Notes: generated by a model not told the origin, from the sequence alone. 64,000 nucleotides of DNA from Whitmania pigra (GCA_021613335.1 JAJTWR010000021.1:4023501-4087500); one strand, 5' to 3'; positions 1 to 13,500 are shown, numbered from the stretch's first letter. Translations and numbers: made by a program.

Positions 1-1560
1 ACGACTTCATTATCGACGCTGTAAACGCTAAGCTACCGACTCTGCCGGTAGCGAGCGTCGTCGTCCGTTCTAAATCATACTTTCTTTTTAATCCTTTCTT
101 TATGAACTGCGCTATCGCCTAGATGTTCTTTATATTTCGGTGATTTTTCACGGAGCTGGAAAAAACAGGAGCAGAGGATGAAAGAGGGAGGGAGCGAAGG
201 AAAACGAAGAAGCCTGGAAAATAAGACGGAATAGATAGACAAAAACCAAACCAGAGGCTGTGAATGTTTAGATTTTTTCCCAGACATATGACCTGATGAT
301 GCGCGTGGGACTAAACGTTTCAAACAAACTTTTCCTACACTTTGTTCTGGATGTTGTCATGAAGATTTGTCGAAAATTCGAGAGGGAATATCTGGTCCTG
401 ACCCTTGGAAAGTTCAACACCTCCTGAAAAGTATCTATGTAGTTCTAGACTACCGTGGAAATTGATATCGTTAATATTGAGAATAATAGTGATGGTAATA
501 ATCGTAGTAGTGACCAGATTAACGATGATTATAATAATAACAACTAACAATTTATGTTACTAGTTATTTATGCTATCATACGGGTGTATGTAAAACAAAT
601 GTTTTTAGATACATTTACATTACAACATTTAATATCTCGTTACAGAACATTATAGTTTGCTAGTGACAATTTGTTTGCATGTTTATAATTTAAATTGTCA
701 TGATGTTCAATTAAAGCAAAATAAATCATAAATATTAATTACATGAAAATAATTGAGGTTAATATTTTTATAATTATCATGAAACGACGAATCTAGTTTA
801 TTTTAGGAAAATCATTTGTTTGTAAAGACGAAAGTGTTTTCCATTCTTTCACTAACCCTAACCACATCTTTAACCTTAAACTTAGCCTTAACCTTCACCC
901 TTACCCTATTCCTTAATTAAGCGGTTTAAAATTCAATTTAAACAGAATCGATTTTATAATGCTCGCTAGAGGTTGCAAAGTTAATTATTGAAATTTAACA
1001 ACTTATATTTAATTCCAGGCTATCATTAGATTTGCTCAAATTCTCATAATAAGTTATTTATTTAATTATTTATAAAATTTTAATTGGAATATAGAAATTT
1101 GTTTGAAGTATTACATCGTTATTAGCTAGCGATATCTTTGGAATATTTTCTAACGCACAGTTTTTAGGTCGGCGCAAATCCTAGTGCTTATCGAATTAAA
1201 AAGTCATTACGACGTCATAATAATCTGCCACTACTTTTCAAAAGATTTTATTATAACGTCAAAATATAAAACTACCATCGTTGCATTATTTATTATCATT
1301 AACATATTATGCTAGTTCGACACGTCCTAGCATAACACGTTAATAAATCAAGTTGTTTTACTCCGGAATAGCTTGATCAACCTTCAGCGTTGTAAACCCT
1401 TTCTCCAGGTCGTGGTTATGATACCTAAGAAAGGTGACTCCCAAGAGGAGTAAAACCGGTCCATTTGAAACTCCATTGATTAGCCGTGGAGCTAATCGGC
1501 CGTGCAATTTGGCTGGCCGTTAGAATGGAAATTCCTGACGGAGCAGATAGCTATTATTCG
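1..1560. other. Non-coding AT-rich DNA, nothing recognised
   Basis: Only short frames occur and none resembles a known protein. It includes a degenerate CTTAACC/CCCTAA-like run at 851-910. A short inverted repeat GATTAGC/GCTAATC lies near 1478-1497. Confidence 0.5.
851..910. repeat. Degenerate telomere-like hexa/heptamer run
   Basis: Successive units such as CTAACCCTAACC, TTTAACCTTAAA, CTTAGCCTTAACC and TTACCCTA form an imperfect CCCTAA/CTTAACC array of about 60 bp. Too degenerate to be a functional telomere; could be an old interstitial telomeric insertion or simple-sequence drift. Confidence 0.4.
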
Positions 1561-1802
1561 ACTGTTGTTGGATGCACTTGCAAGCAAGAGTTAAGTATTT
1601 CCACTGGAATGTGATCAGAATGTGTAGTTTAAAGTATGTGGATGACTTGGTGATCGTGTTTTATGATTTAGTGTCGCAATTACAACAACAACAACAACAA
1701 CATTGGCATGCGAGTTGGCTCAGAGAGTTGGGTTTCTGCGCAAACGGTGAAAGTAACAGTAGTTCCGTGTCTAGTTCGCAACCTAGCTAGCAACGACAGG
1801 GA

Positions 1803-1884
1803 GCGCCCTCGGGTAGGGGCGCTATATAAATTGGTGGATCGATTAAGAAGTGCCTTCACATCGTATCCGGTTATATAAGGCACT
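1803..1884. promoter_or_regulatory. Two hairpins flanking a TATATAAA box
   Basis: GCGCCC (1803-1808) pairs with GGGCGC (1817-1822), directly followed by TATATAAA (1823-1830). AGTGCCTT (1849-1856) pairs with AAGGCACT (1877-1884). The block abuts the SINE cluster. It may be a remnant of another mobile element or a promoter; neither is shown. Confidence 0.3.
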
Positions 1885-1888
1885 CGAA

Positions 1889-2149
1889 AAATAGGTTAAA
1901 TACAAAGTCCAAATCATCTCAGTTATGCAACGGACTATAATCAAATAAATAAATAGGTTAAATACGCATGGCCTAACGGTTAAGGCTGCGCCTCTCACGA
2001 TGGCAGCAAGGGGTTCAAACCCCGCTGCGGGAGCACAGTCCTAATCATCTAGATATGCAACGGACGTTAATAAACATTACTTTTCCAAATCATCTCAGTT
2101 ATGCAACGGACTATAGTCAAATAAATAAATAAATAAATAGGTTAAATAC
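1889..2149 (+). mobile_element. Nested tRNA-derived SINE with repeated target-site duplication
   Basis: A tRNA-like head has A-box TGGCCTAACGG (1969-1979) and B-box GGTTCAAACCC (2012-2022) within a GGGG/CCCC T-arm. It is followed by a tail containing ATGCAACGGAC. Related tail sequence with GTTATGCAACGGACTATA occurs before (about 1908-1950) and after (about 2084-2134) the head. The 15-mer AAATAGGTTAAATAC occurs at 1889, 1951 and 2135, bracketing each inserted piece as a target-site duplication. The acceptor stem does not pair, so this is a retroposon head and not a working tRNA gene. Confidence 0.65.
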
Positions 2150-2620
2150 AAATAATAATAATAGCAACATCAACAGCAGTAACAATAGGGGCTGAGATAG
2201 TTACATTAACAACGATGTTTTTGTATTCGAATCGAGACGTTAATGTAATAATAGAAACTGGTTTGACAAATTTTTTGTTTGTTTGTGAAATTGGTTCGAC
2301 GAAATGCTTTTCCTTGCCTTGACTTGAATGACAATAAAAATATTAAACATTTGAACAACATATTAATGCTATAATAAATAATATAATGATAATTATACAA
2401 TAACAATAACAACACGGTGAATAATTAAAACAAGCCCGTAAACCTGACGAACCACAAGCACGACAAACATCTTTCGCTCTGCGATGGTAGCATCTGAATC
2501 CCCAAGAGGCTGAAGATGAGGTAAGAATCCTCATGGGTAGAGTGCCCTTGGGTAATCTCAAATGGGTTTTCAATCTGTTGGGGCCCATACATTTCAAGCT
2601 GTCGAGGGAAGGGAACAAGT

Positions 2621-2823
2621 TGAGAGTGAGTGAATGAATGAATGAATGAGTGAATGATTGAGTGAGTGAGTGAGTGAGTGAGTGAGTGAGTGAGTGAGTG
2701 AGTGAGTGAGTGAGTGAGTGAGTGAGTGAGTGAGTGAGTGAGTGAGTGAGTGAGTGAGTGAGTGAGTGAGTGAGTGAGTGAGTGAGTGAGTGAGTGAGTG
2801 AATGAGTGAGTGAGTGAGTGAGT
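2621..2823. repeat. (TGAG)n microsatellite, about 200 bp
   Basis: Nearly pure GTGA/TGAG units with GAAT interruptions at both ends. The opposite strand reads as THSL repeats in several frames, which is a translation artefact. Confidence 0.97.
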
Positions 2824-5180
2824 TGAAAAAAAGAGGATGAGATAAGGATGAACTTGAAAAGCCACTTGAGCATATGAGGTGTACGTATAATTGCTTGGAG
2901 AGCCGAGCGAGGGATCAATTTGGAAAATGAAAATAAACCCAGGTGCGTTGCTTGAAAAAAATCGACCGAGTTTGTTTGTGACGCTGTCATACAGAAGCCT
3001 CGCATCTAGATAAGGAGTTGAAATACCAAAGATAAATTGCGAGGAAACTAAATGGTCGGCATGGCATTTATGGGCCTAAGTAAAAGAAGTCAATTCATCC
3101 GTTTATCTGGAGAGAATGCACTGTCGGCATGTGTTTGAATTTAGCTAGAAGGCTATCCACATGTGGCACCACTCAGGGAGGGGAAGGAGGGGGGAATGGC
3201 GATGGGTGTGTCTGAAAAAATGGAAAGATTTTAAAAAGTATTTACGGATTGCTATTAAAAAACGTCGACCAATCTAGAGGATCTATCGATTGAAAACCTC
3301 CCCTTTCCCCGCTAAAAATTTCTTTATTTTTTACCTCTGTGCACCCCCTGTCTCTCTGCCCTCCAAAAATTAGTACGTTCCAGTGCCCGTCCGGTCGTAC
3401 CCTTCGATGTTTCTTTACGTCTTCCGCCGCTCCAACGTCCCTTGCCTATTTGGCATCCTCTCACTTTTTCTCAGCATCTCTCCCGGCACAAGTAATTATT
3501 TGACGCCCCTGTTATTAACAAGATTCATTGCCGACCGGCTCGCGGGGGGTTACTTTCAAATTTTCCGGGCGAATCGGAGAGATGACTTTGGCGGGGAGAG
3601 GGGAAATGGCGATGCGAAATGGGGTTAGGGTGGAGCCGCGCAAGAGGTTATGACGATGATGATGATGATGGTGGTTATGAATGTGAGGGTGGCAAGTTTT
3701 TTTGTGACGATGACGGCATCAGTCGAGGGTAATCGTGGCTTTAAAATTGTAGCGACAACACAGACTCTAAAGGCCGTTGTTACAATCAACAACAGCAACA
3801 ACAACGTCATTTACAACCACAAAATCATCATTATTATAAAACGAAATCATGTTGTGCACAAAATCATCACGCGATTGAGCAACAACCAGAACGCATCCAT
3901 CACGTTGTCGAAACGATAAATAATACAAAATAAGACAAAAATAAACCTAAACGATAAATTTATTTTTAAAAAATTGACAGGAAAAAAAATCTCGTAAAAA
4001 ATAAAGCACCGGCTTATTAATGATGATCTAAATGCAATGACGTGTTTACAGCTTTCTGAAGGGGTCGACCACAAAATGTGATAATCTTATGGGGAACTTT
4101 GGATGAAATCCGAGGGCTGGAAAGACGACCGATGGAGAGATGGATTGATCGAAGATTTATCGGATGGACCGGTGGAAGAGTTGAAAAGCGATGCATGGAT
4201 GAATGAATAAGTTAATGGCAGCTTGTGTAGATGAGTGAGTGAATGGATGGATAAAGGAAGGAAAGAACGAATGACTGATTGAATGAATGACTGAATGAAT
4301 TAATGAGTGAGTGAGTGAGTGAGTGAGTGAGCGAATGAAAGAATGAATGGGTAAAAGGATAACCTGGCGTGATGGGCATCTATTATCCGATTGACGTATC
4401 GCATGCTCATTTGCCTATGAGGTCATGACCCCAGCTTAACCCCTTTGCATTTTTTATTGGCTGCCTAATGACGCCTTGTTTTATACGAGTAGAGAAGCTG
4501 AAATGAGAATTCCTGAAATCGGTTGTTCCAAGTCTAACATCTCAAACTTCATTTGTTTATCATGGAAACAATATTTCTTTTAGTTTATTGCCATTAAATG
4601 TAATTTTTACTTTTTGAAAACAAATTAATCCAAAGTTACTTTAGTTAAAAAATTACTTTAGTCTGTGTTAATGAATATTTAGTACATTTAACATTATATT
4701 AATATACATTTTGAAAGTAATTATATTTTAAAATGTTTTTAATAAAACAGGCATCTTAATTTTAATAAACACGTGACGCATAATCAATCCCGATAAAAAT
4801 TCCATAAAATTGTCGTTATAACATTTGTCCACACCAGCTGATTTCTTCTGAAAAAAAACGAATGTTGCATTTTATTTGATATCATTTGAAAATATTTTTT
4901 ATTCCTCTTTATTTATTTTTACTTGATATTATTTGAAGATATTTTTTTTATTCCAGTTTATTTATTTTTATCATCCACACCTTCATGTTCAGCGCTTAAT
5001 CCGACTTCAAAAAAGAATTATGGACCACGGTTGGAGCAGGATTTCTTACGTGTCTCACAAACCGTTTCTCTCCTTCCAGCTTCACTGTCGGGATTACGAT
5101 GCCCGTCCATGTTGTAAACTTTCAATCAATTGCTGGAATTACGAAGAACAATCTTCAATCCAGAGCCTGATCGATGATAT
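2824..5180. other. Non-coding DNA without a recognised gene
   Basis: Mixed-composition unique sequence. A more GC-rich stretch at 3380-3640 has an 81-aa frame without recognisable motifs. A degenerate GAAT/GAGT array lies at about 4195-4350. No splice-bounded conserved exon was seen. Confidence 0.45.
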
Positions 5181-5183
5181 ATT

Positions 5184-5491
<308 letters not shown>

Positions 5492-6470
5492 TTAAATTTT
5501 TGTTGAATAACAAGCAAAAAGATGTACAAGTATATCTAAGTTTAGTATCCTAGTGCCAAATCGTCCCAATCTCTCCTTAACTGTATTGCTATGAATGTTG
5601 GTGCGCAGATTAGTGCTGTGTATTCTGTTAATTTCAGTCCGTCCATTCCCTTATTTGTATTTTTTGTTCAGAAATAATTTAGCATTGTTGCATCTCTCTT
5701 ATGCCTGCACTAATAGAAGAGAAATATAACTTTTCAAAGCAATCTGACAGCAGAAAAGTTGAGAAGATGATGCTCACTTGAACAATTGATCGATAAATTT
5801 CTCTCCTGTCTGTTTGTCTGGGGTGTGTTACAAAAAATCGATGACCATATTAATGCGTCGTATTTTATTCTGGTTTTGCATTATCTAAGATGAACGAATG
5901 AATATTTTGATTTAAATTGCATTTCGTCTGAATAGTTCATGCGTAAATTATATGGACATAAAAATGTAATTTATAATTTAAATCATCTCCCGCAACAAGG
6001 GCAACTCAAAGCTACTTTCTCACAACAGCATCACCGACATTAACACAAACAAAAACAATACAATGCCCTCCGCAGCTATCGCTTTTTATATCAATAATAA
6101 ATATTAATTTTAAACTAAATATTATTCATAATTATTTTAATTTTTTTTTCGTAATTTTTCAAGAGTATAATTCATAATTTCTTCATAATAACTGAAACGC
6201 TTTAATGTCTCGAATGCAAGCAATTACACTGAAATGTTTGCAACCACAATATCAGTAATAAATAATTAATTAATCACAAAAAAAAGAAACGAAATTTCAT
6301 CAATGGACAGAAAGAGAGGAGACGTCAGTTCTCCCCAAAGCTGAGCAGTTGCACGTCTGAGATAAGAGATCACTGACAACATGATGAATGGATTGAAGTA
6401 GAGAATGACAAAAGCATTGACAGAAGATCCAATGAAAACAACCAATCGCTTTGTTCCTTGTGCATTCTAG
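5492..6470. other. AT-rich non-coding DNA, nothing recognised
   Basis: No long frame, no hairpin of note and no array. Confidence 0.45.
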
Positions 6471-6745
6471 CGTTCTAGCCGCAGCTGCAGCCGCGACTGT
6501 CGCCCGGATGCATTACCAGGAAAGAGTGGATGATTGCGAGACGATTCTCCTAGCGACCGGACGGGCAATCCATCATTGGTTTTGAAATTCAATTACAACT
6601 CCTCTCTCGCGTCGGTTCCCATTTTCCCGGCCACTCTTGAATGCCGACGATGTTGCATGCTCCGGGATAGTGATGTCATGTGAAGTAGTCGTCACGTGAC
6701 CGGCCGGAATGAGTGGAAAGGAGATGGAAGAGTTGGATATAAATA
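6471..6745 (+). promoter_or_regulatory. CpG-containing patch with palindromic E-box and TATA-like box
   Basis: The stretch is more GC-rich than its surroundings, with many CpGs. It has the perfect palindrome GTCACGTGAC at 6691-6700 (bHLH-ZIP type E-box) followed by CGGCCGG, and TATAAATA at 6738-6745. A 96-aa frame opens at 6709 (MSGKEMEELDINNEE...) but becomes an Asp run from a GAC/GAT array at 6813-6872. I do not call it a gene. Confidence 0.3.
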
Positions 6746-7277
6746 ACGAAGAGGATGAAAGAAAGTCGCCTCCGAGCGCCGATGTTAATGACGGTGGAGA
6801 AAATCATGAAGACGACGACGACGACGACGATGATGGTGATGATGACGGTGATGACGACGACGATGATGATGACTGTGATGGAAAAGACGAAAAAACCATC
6901 GATGGAAAGACGGGAGTGATGTATGAATCAATTGTCCGTATAATGGCCACTGGCCAACTCTTATCAAACCGCGGCCATGCCGTCCTTTCTCTCCGTTGAC
7001 AGACGTCTTTGTGGCGACTACAGGGACTGCAGCGGCTTTTGAAGCTGGAGACGCGACGAGGATGTAAAGACACATCAAACCTTATTGCGTGTTCTTCTGA
7101 TGATCTCTGCCTTCGTGTTTCTGGCTTTAGACGAATTTGTCCGACGAGAAATTTCGAATATCGCCACAGAAGCTACTGTCGCCGTCGTCTCAAAAGATTG
7201 ACGTCTTGAAATAGTGACCGACGTGAGCGGGCGACACTCTTGCGGCTTAACATAGCTTCTTTGTCACGCGTCCATCT

Positions 7278-7412
7278 ATCTTATTATCCATCCATTCCTT
7301 CATTCATTCATTCATCCATTCCTTCATTCATTCATTCATCCATTCACCCATCCTTTCATCCATCCATGCAAACATCCATCCAAACATCCATCTATCCGTC
7401 CATCCATGCTTT
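7278..7412. repeat. (CATC)/(ATTC) tetranucleotide array
   Basis: Degenerate CATCCATTCATTCATC array. It reads as the HPSI/IHSS-type peptide that recurs across the window. Confidence 0.9.
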
Positions 7413-7854
7413 CGTCCAGTGTTTCCTAATAAAGCATTTCTTGCTTTTCTGGGCGGAAAAATCTTGATTTACTGGAGATTCCATATCCTGTCTCGCAATC
7501 ATCCATCAGCGGAAGAGAAAGAGATTAGCCAGAGCATTAGTGGGGACTTCATTCATCAAGCATTCCATGGAAATTAGTGGACTGAGGGTAGAGCTTTGAA
7601 CCCCATTTTTAGAGGGTGGGCTATGGGTAGAGATATCTGTGAGTAGGAATGTGGGTTTGGGTAGGGATGAGGTGTGGGTGAGGATGGATGTGGGTAAGAA
7701 TTGGGTGCGCTTAGCTGGAGGTGTGATTTTTGTAAAGCTTTTATTTTATTTAATCTGATTAGATGAGGCGTAAAATTTAGCGTTTATGATTTATCATTAT
7801 CTGGTGCTAACCCAGTGCACAAGATATATCGTTATCTTTAATCTTAATTAATAT

Positions 7855-7855
<1 letters not shown>

Positions 7856-7926
<71 letters not shown>

Positions 7927-7956
7927 TTAATAATAATAATAATAATCATAATAATG
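7856..7956. repeat. (AAT)n microsatellite, about 100 bp
   Basis: Nearly perfect AAT units with two interruptions near the 3' end. Confidence 0.97.
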
Positions 7957-9840
7957 TCATTACATTGCATAAAAAATTACAACGGCAACTCAAAAAAATC
8001 AAAGAATCTCTTCGGATAGGCCTTATAACGTACAATGGCCACTTAACATTCGAATGCATAATTTAAGAAGCGACTCTCAGGAAAACTTCTCCTTTTCCCG
8101 ATGATCCTTCCTTCTTCCTGACGCTAATCCAGTCTCATGGGCGGACATTTGTTCCTGAGATTTCAACATTTTAACTTTTCAAATGATTTCTTTTTTGTGG
8201 ACCAGGATTTCTGTCTTGTTTTATTTTTTTTTAAATTCTATTTATTTAATGATTTATTGATTTATTGATTTATTTATTTGAATATACATTTATTTGGTTA
8301 TATTTATAGTTGGGTAAGGAGACATATAACCAGATGGTTGGAAATAAATTATTCTTTGAGAAGTTTAGAATGATACAATTGTTGATTATATTTTCGTTAC
8401 TTAGATAATTTAAATATTAAGCAATTTAAGCATTTCTCACACAAATATTAAATATATGTATATCATACAGAATAATGTGACTAAATATCACTTGAATTAT
8501 TTGTTTATACATTTTTTATAGCTCATAATTTTCTGGACTAAAATGCTTTGAATCTTATCACTTATTATGTTATATTTTTTATTATGTCATAGTTGTTATT
8601 ATTTATTATGTTATGTATGACTCACTAAGAACTTTTGCCTCGTCTCCAGTACTCAATCTCATTGAGGCACAAAAACAATGTTCTCTAAATGCATGACCCC
8701 TTTTGAACTTTTGACCTACGACCTCTACTAAATAACTCCTCCCCTTTTCCTCGAATCCCGAACCACCCCACGTGTGCCAAGCACCTGGAAACATCTGCCA
8801 TTTTCGTAATGGAGTTACTTTTACTTGGCTTATCTCTGACCAACTCATGAATTATTAATGAGATCCTTTTGATGTATTAGCATCTCCATTCTCCATGTTC
8901 TGCATCCTAGCTTATGGCTTGCAGGGCTGAAATACAAGACCAACCCCCACTGGCATTCTTGACTTGAAGTAGGTCACCTGAAATTGAGTTAACCAATAGG
9001 TCCACATTCCCGGGTGGTGTACTATGCTTCATAGACATTGCTCACCTGGACTGTATATAAAATGTAAATTTACAATGCAGTATTAGGCTTTACAATATTT
9101 GCTATTATAACTCATAGCTGCACAAATAGTTTAAATAATTTGAATTGATATAAACAATTAAAATCGAATTTATAATAATATTTCATCCAACGTGCTATTA
9201 AGTAAGCCTATTTAAAAATAATTAAACTCTTCAATATTTATGTACTCTATCCTCTCAAATGGTATCACTATACCACGACATCCCTTTGTGGGCGCATAGA
9301 TACATACAACCGTTTTTGCGGATGAATACGTATAACCAATTTTTTTGCCTCCATGCGAGCGGAGGGATACATGAGTGGACGTCATTCGTATCCATGGGCG
9401 TCCCTGTGAGACGTGCACATGCTGGATTTATGCGCAACCCGCGGCTTGATTAATGCACACGACAAGAGATGCTTTTAAAACGTCCATTTTCTCTTACGTT
9501 TTCAGGATTTGGGAAGTAGTGAGGAAGGAGGGATTGATAAAAAAATGGCAAGCGTTCGGTGATTCACCAATCAAGTGGTTCGATGATGGTGGATGGGTTT
9601 TATTTCTCGAACGAAGTGGCTGAGAAAAAAAATCAATTCCATCCGGAAATGGCTTTTTTTTGGAATGTGATACTTTGAAATATAAAAGCATGAAGAAATA
9701 AATAAATAAAATACATTTAAATGCTTACAGCAGTAACGACAACAACTAATACAATCACCAACAAATATATCCAACAACTAGCGCAAACAAACAACGACGT
9801 AAATACAAACAGCAACAACACATGTACAAACGCCAGTTTA
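7957..9840. other. Non-coding DNA, nothing recognised
   Basis: Several 60-80 aa frames on both strands overlap each other (for example 9212-9453) and share no family motifs. Composition is mixed, with no array. Confidence 0.4.
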
Positions 9841-9861
9841 ATTCCACGCAGTTAATAATGT

Positions 9862-9961
9862 TTCTCTGCAGAGAAGCAGTAAACATCTCGCCATTGTCGG
9901 CGACGATGAATATGCATCATTAGCATGCCATTAGCATACTCATTAGCATAACCCTTAGCAT
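9862..9961. promoter_or_regulatory. Candidate element: palindrome plus four phased ATTAGCAT motifs
   Basis: TTCTCTGCAGAGAA (9862-9875) is a 14-bp palindrome. ATTAGCAT lies at 9919, 9930 and 9942, and CTTAGCAT at 9954, at intervals of 11, 12 and 12 bp. The reverse complement ATGCTAAT is an octamer (POU-type) variant that also contains a TAAT homeodomain core. Function is inferred. Confidence 0.4.
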
Positions 9962-10067
9962 ATTCATAAGTCTGGCAGGCAATAAATAAAACAGCATGGA
10001 CGGCTGGAGATATGAGTCAAGGCAGAGTTCCATCGATTTCTTCTGACACCGAGGAGGCAAATGAGGC

Positions 10068-10522
10068 CATCTATTGAGCTCATTAATTATTTATACATTC
10101 ATGAATATTTATTACACCTAGTGCTCTAGTTATAATATTATAATTACTGCTGATTAATATTCGTTCGCCGTTGAATGTATTGAAGTGCATCAATCTTTGG
10201 ACTTGAATCAATGCGTCTATTAAATTCGTCTGACGAACCATTTTGAATTCCGGGAAATTAAGTTTGAAAAAAAACCTAGCTAAACGAATAAAACTAAAAT
10301 AAAATATAAAAAATAAAATTATATTAAAAGAAATACCATATTTAATATTATATATCGTTAATAAAGTTATTTGACAAGAATCGTCTTTAAATCCTCACAA
10401 TCATCATCATCATAGTCATCATCATCACCATCACCTCGCAACTGGAGCAACCAGGCGAACCTGCAACTATGGAAATGCATCTCCAGCTCATTAATTATGC
10501 ATACCTCATAAAGTGCTCTTAT
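10068..10522. repeat. Diverged duplicated element around AGCTCATTAATTAT
   Basis: AGCTCATTAATTAT occurs at 10077-10090 and 10485-10498, each preceded by a CATCT and followed 30 and 14 bases later by GTGCTCT (10121, 10513). The intervening DNA is not duplicated. It could be a diverged small repeat or a reused regulatory module. Confidence 0.4.
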
Positions 10523-13500
10523 TATTCCTCGATGTGTGTGGTCCACTTTATCGATATTAATATTAATAATATCACATTCTACGATACTCGACCAATCACA
10601 GAAAATCTAATAACTGTATAATATCGCATTAATAATATTAATTATTTATAATATAACAGTGTTTTATAAATAATTGTTTTTGAATTATGTGCAAGCAAAT
10701 GTTGATTCTAATTAAGATGAAAGAATATATTCAGAAACTAATTTTATTTATGCACATATTTACTTATTTTTTTATTAATCTAATTGAATAATTAATTAAT
10801 ATTATTATTCTAATTTTATTTGTTTCTCTTCGACGTTAATATGACAATAATAATAATATTTATAATATTAATAATAATAATATTTTTAATAATACTGATA
10901 ATAATAATATTATTTTAATTTAACGAGCAAGCATTCAGGCAAGCATGTATTAATACAAAAAAACATGGCCATATAGAGACTTGGGCCTTACACAACAAGG
11001 CTTACATTAAATCAACTCTCTTATTTATGTTCTCCCGCCAAACAAAAACCTGGCCATTATTTTGCTAGTTGCGGATTTACGAGCTGCTACGGCGAACAAA
11101 TCTTGTTGTAATAATATTTATTATAATTATAACGATCATAAATAAGTCGTAATTATTACGGCAAATTATTAGCGGCATAATTACTACCGTGCATAATAGC
11201 ATTTAAAAATATTTATATGTTTATTATTTATCGATAGACAGACGATAGCCTAAATATTATCGATGCTTTGAAGGAGCATATATACAAAAAGTATTTTGTG
11301 ATTATTATTCTAGATTCATAATTAATTAAATATTATTTTAAAGTACCAAAAGATGCCATGTTGAATTCCGACTGCAGCATTTGAAATCTAGAAGAGATTT
11401 TGCTCCTTTAAAGTGAGTTATTTAAAATTACTTTTTATTTATTCAATGTTAAATATCCGTTTAATATAATTTTATGAATTTAAAATAATTTCAACATTAG
11501 CTATGATTTCTTATTTATTAGATACATTTATATTCAACAATATGAATTGCAGGTATCAATTCTGAATATTCATATGCATTTAAATATTTTACTAAGACAA
11601 CGGAATTTTTAAAATATTTATAAAGGTTTATTATTATCAATATTAATAATACATTTTTTAGTAATTATTAATATTTTGCATTATCTGCACAATAAAAATT
11701 CCCGCAAGAAATTTGTGCATATTAAAATGTTAAAAAGAAAAATAATCTGCTGCAATGTCATGTCAAAATAACACGATGACAAATAATTATAAAAATAAAT
11801 TTCAATCGAAATCATTAATTTAAAATATTTTTTGTAACAGTGATATTTATTTATTCTTAAATGTCAATATCTGAAGATTTATAATGGTATTGGAGTTATT
11901 ATTCTATTATTAAATTTAAATTACAGTTTATTGTGGAATTATAATCACAGTTTTCAACAAACGTTATATTTAAATAACTGCAAATTCAAGTAAAACTATT
12001 TTGAACTGAAAAAATCAAAGCTTGTCTGGTGAGATCTTACGATGTATTTAACAAATTTTAAATTATATTAATAAATTAACATTATTGTATTGTAAAGTAT
12101 ATTTATAAGTTAATATTGTTGTATTATAAATTATATTAAGTTAATGTTATTACATTACATTGTTATTGTTAAAAATGATTTTTATTTAAAACTAATGTAA
12201 TACTGTTTATTGTCAGATATTATTCTGAATGCAAAACCATTATTATTTGGTTGACCTACTTATACACATAAATATTTCATATAATTTTTCGTATGTAAAA
12301 ATAAATAATAAAAATAAATAATTAGTGAATAGATTTAATATATTCACACGTTCATTTATTTTTACATTCCATGTAAAGGTTTTATTAAAAAGTACTTCTC
12401 TCCTTTAAACGACATTGAAATAAATTTCAATTATAAATTATTATTAGAAATGCCTAATAAAATTCAATAAGTAATATAAATACGTATTAAAATATTTTTA
12501 TTAATATTATTATTATTTAGTTATTTCAAATTTGGTCAATGGCTTGTAACCACTTACTGGACCAATAATAATTAATGATAATAATATATAATTAATGATA
12601 ATAATTATTATTATAATATTTGTTTGCACGGCTGATTATATCAGGCAAAATCATGATTGATGATGAACATTTGAAATATGAGAACATTGTTGCTGAGAAA
12701 AATTCAAAGATTCACTTTTTAAATATTACGCCACTAAATTATTTATTAAGCCTCAAATAATTTATAACTAACTATAATTTATTAATATAATTATTATTTT
12801 AATTATTTTTAATAGACGTTAATAAGAAATTCAAAGCATGTAAATGTAAATCTTGTAAATATTATTTCGTAAATTTACGAATTAAATAAATTATGCAAAT
12901 TTATTACATGCAGAAACTATCCGATTAATATATGACGGCAAGGACATAATTATTATTTTGTTAAATTAATAATATTATCTATCTACACTATTTTTGTTTG
13001 CATAGCAATATAAATTATAGTGGTTAATGCTTGATATTGAAAATAGTTGTTACGATATACTGTTGTTATCATTAATTATATTATTTATATTTTATTAAAA
13101 TTATTAATTATTATTAGTGTTATTATGCGGAAAACTACAAGAAAAAGAATCGACTGTAAATTATTTTAAAAGATAATTATGGGAGGGCATTCATCACTTG
13201 GGCTGCATTTTCCCGGAACTTTTCGTCACGTATCCCTCTCACCAGAGTCATTCATCATTATCATCATCATTATTATTACTATCATCATCATCATTTTCAT
13301 CATTATCATCCTCATCGTTTTCATCAACACCATAATCGTCATCGTGAGTGTCAATATTATAATTTAAATTATCAACCCATTTCAATGTATTTGACGCAAT
13401 TGATGATTTAACTCTAACGTTACATCTTCAACAGTTTGTGACTCTTCTCACACTTATGACTTTATTTTATTGATGGAATATTTTATGCTGAGGCTCGGCT

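Noticed and set aside
1962..2037. Functional tRNA gene
   Set aside because: A- and B-boxes and T-arm are present, but the acceptor stem does not pair, the anticodon arm is poor and it is embedded in a SINE with target duplications.
2343..3005. 220-aa minus-strand frame with THSL repeats
   Set aside because: Produced by the (TGAG)n array; a second frame with the same repeats overlaps it.
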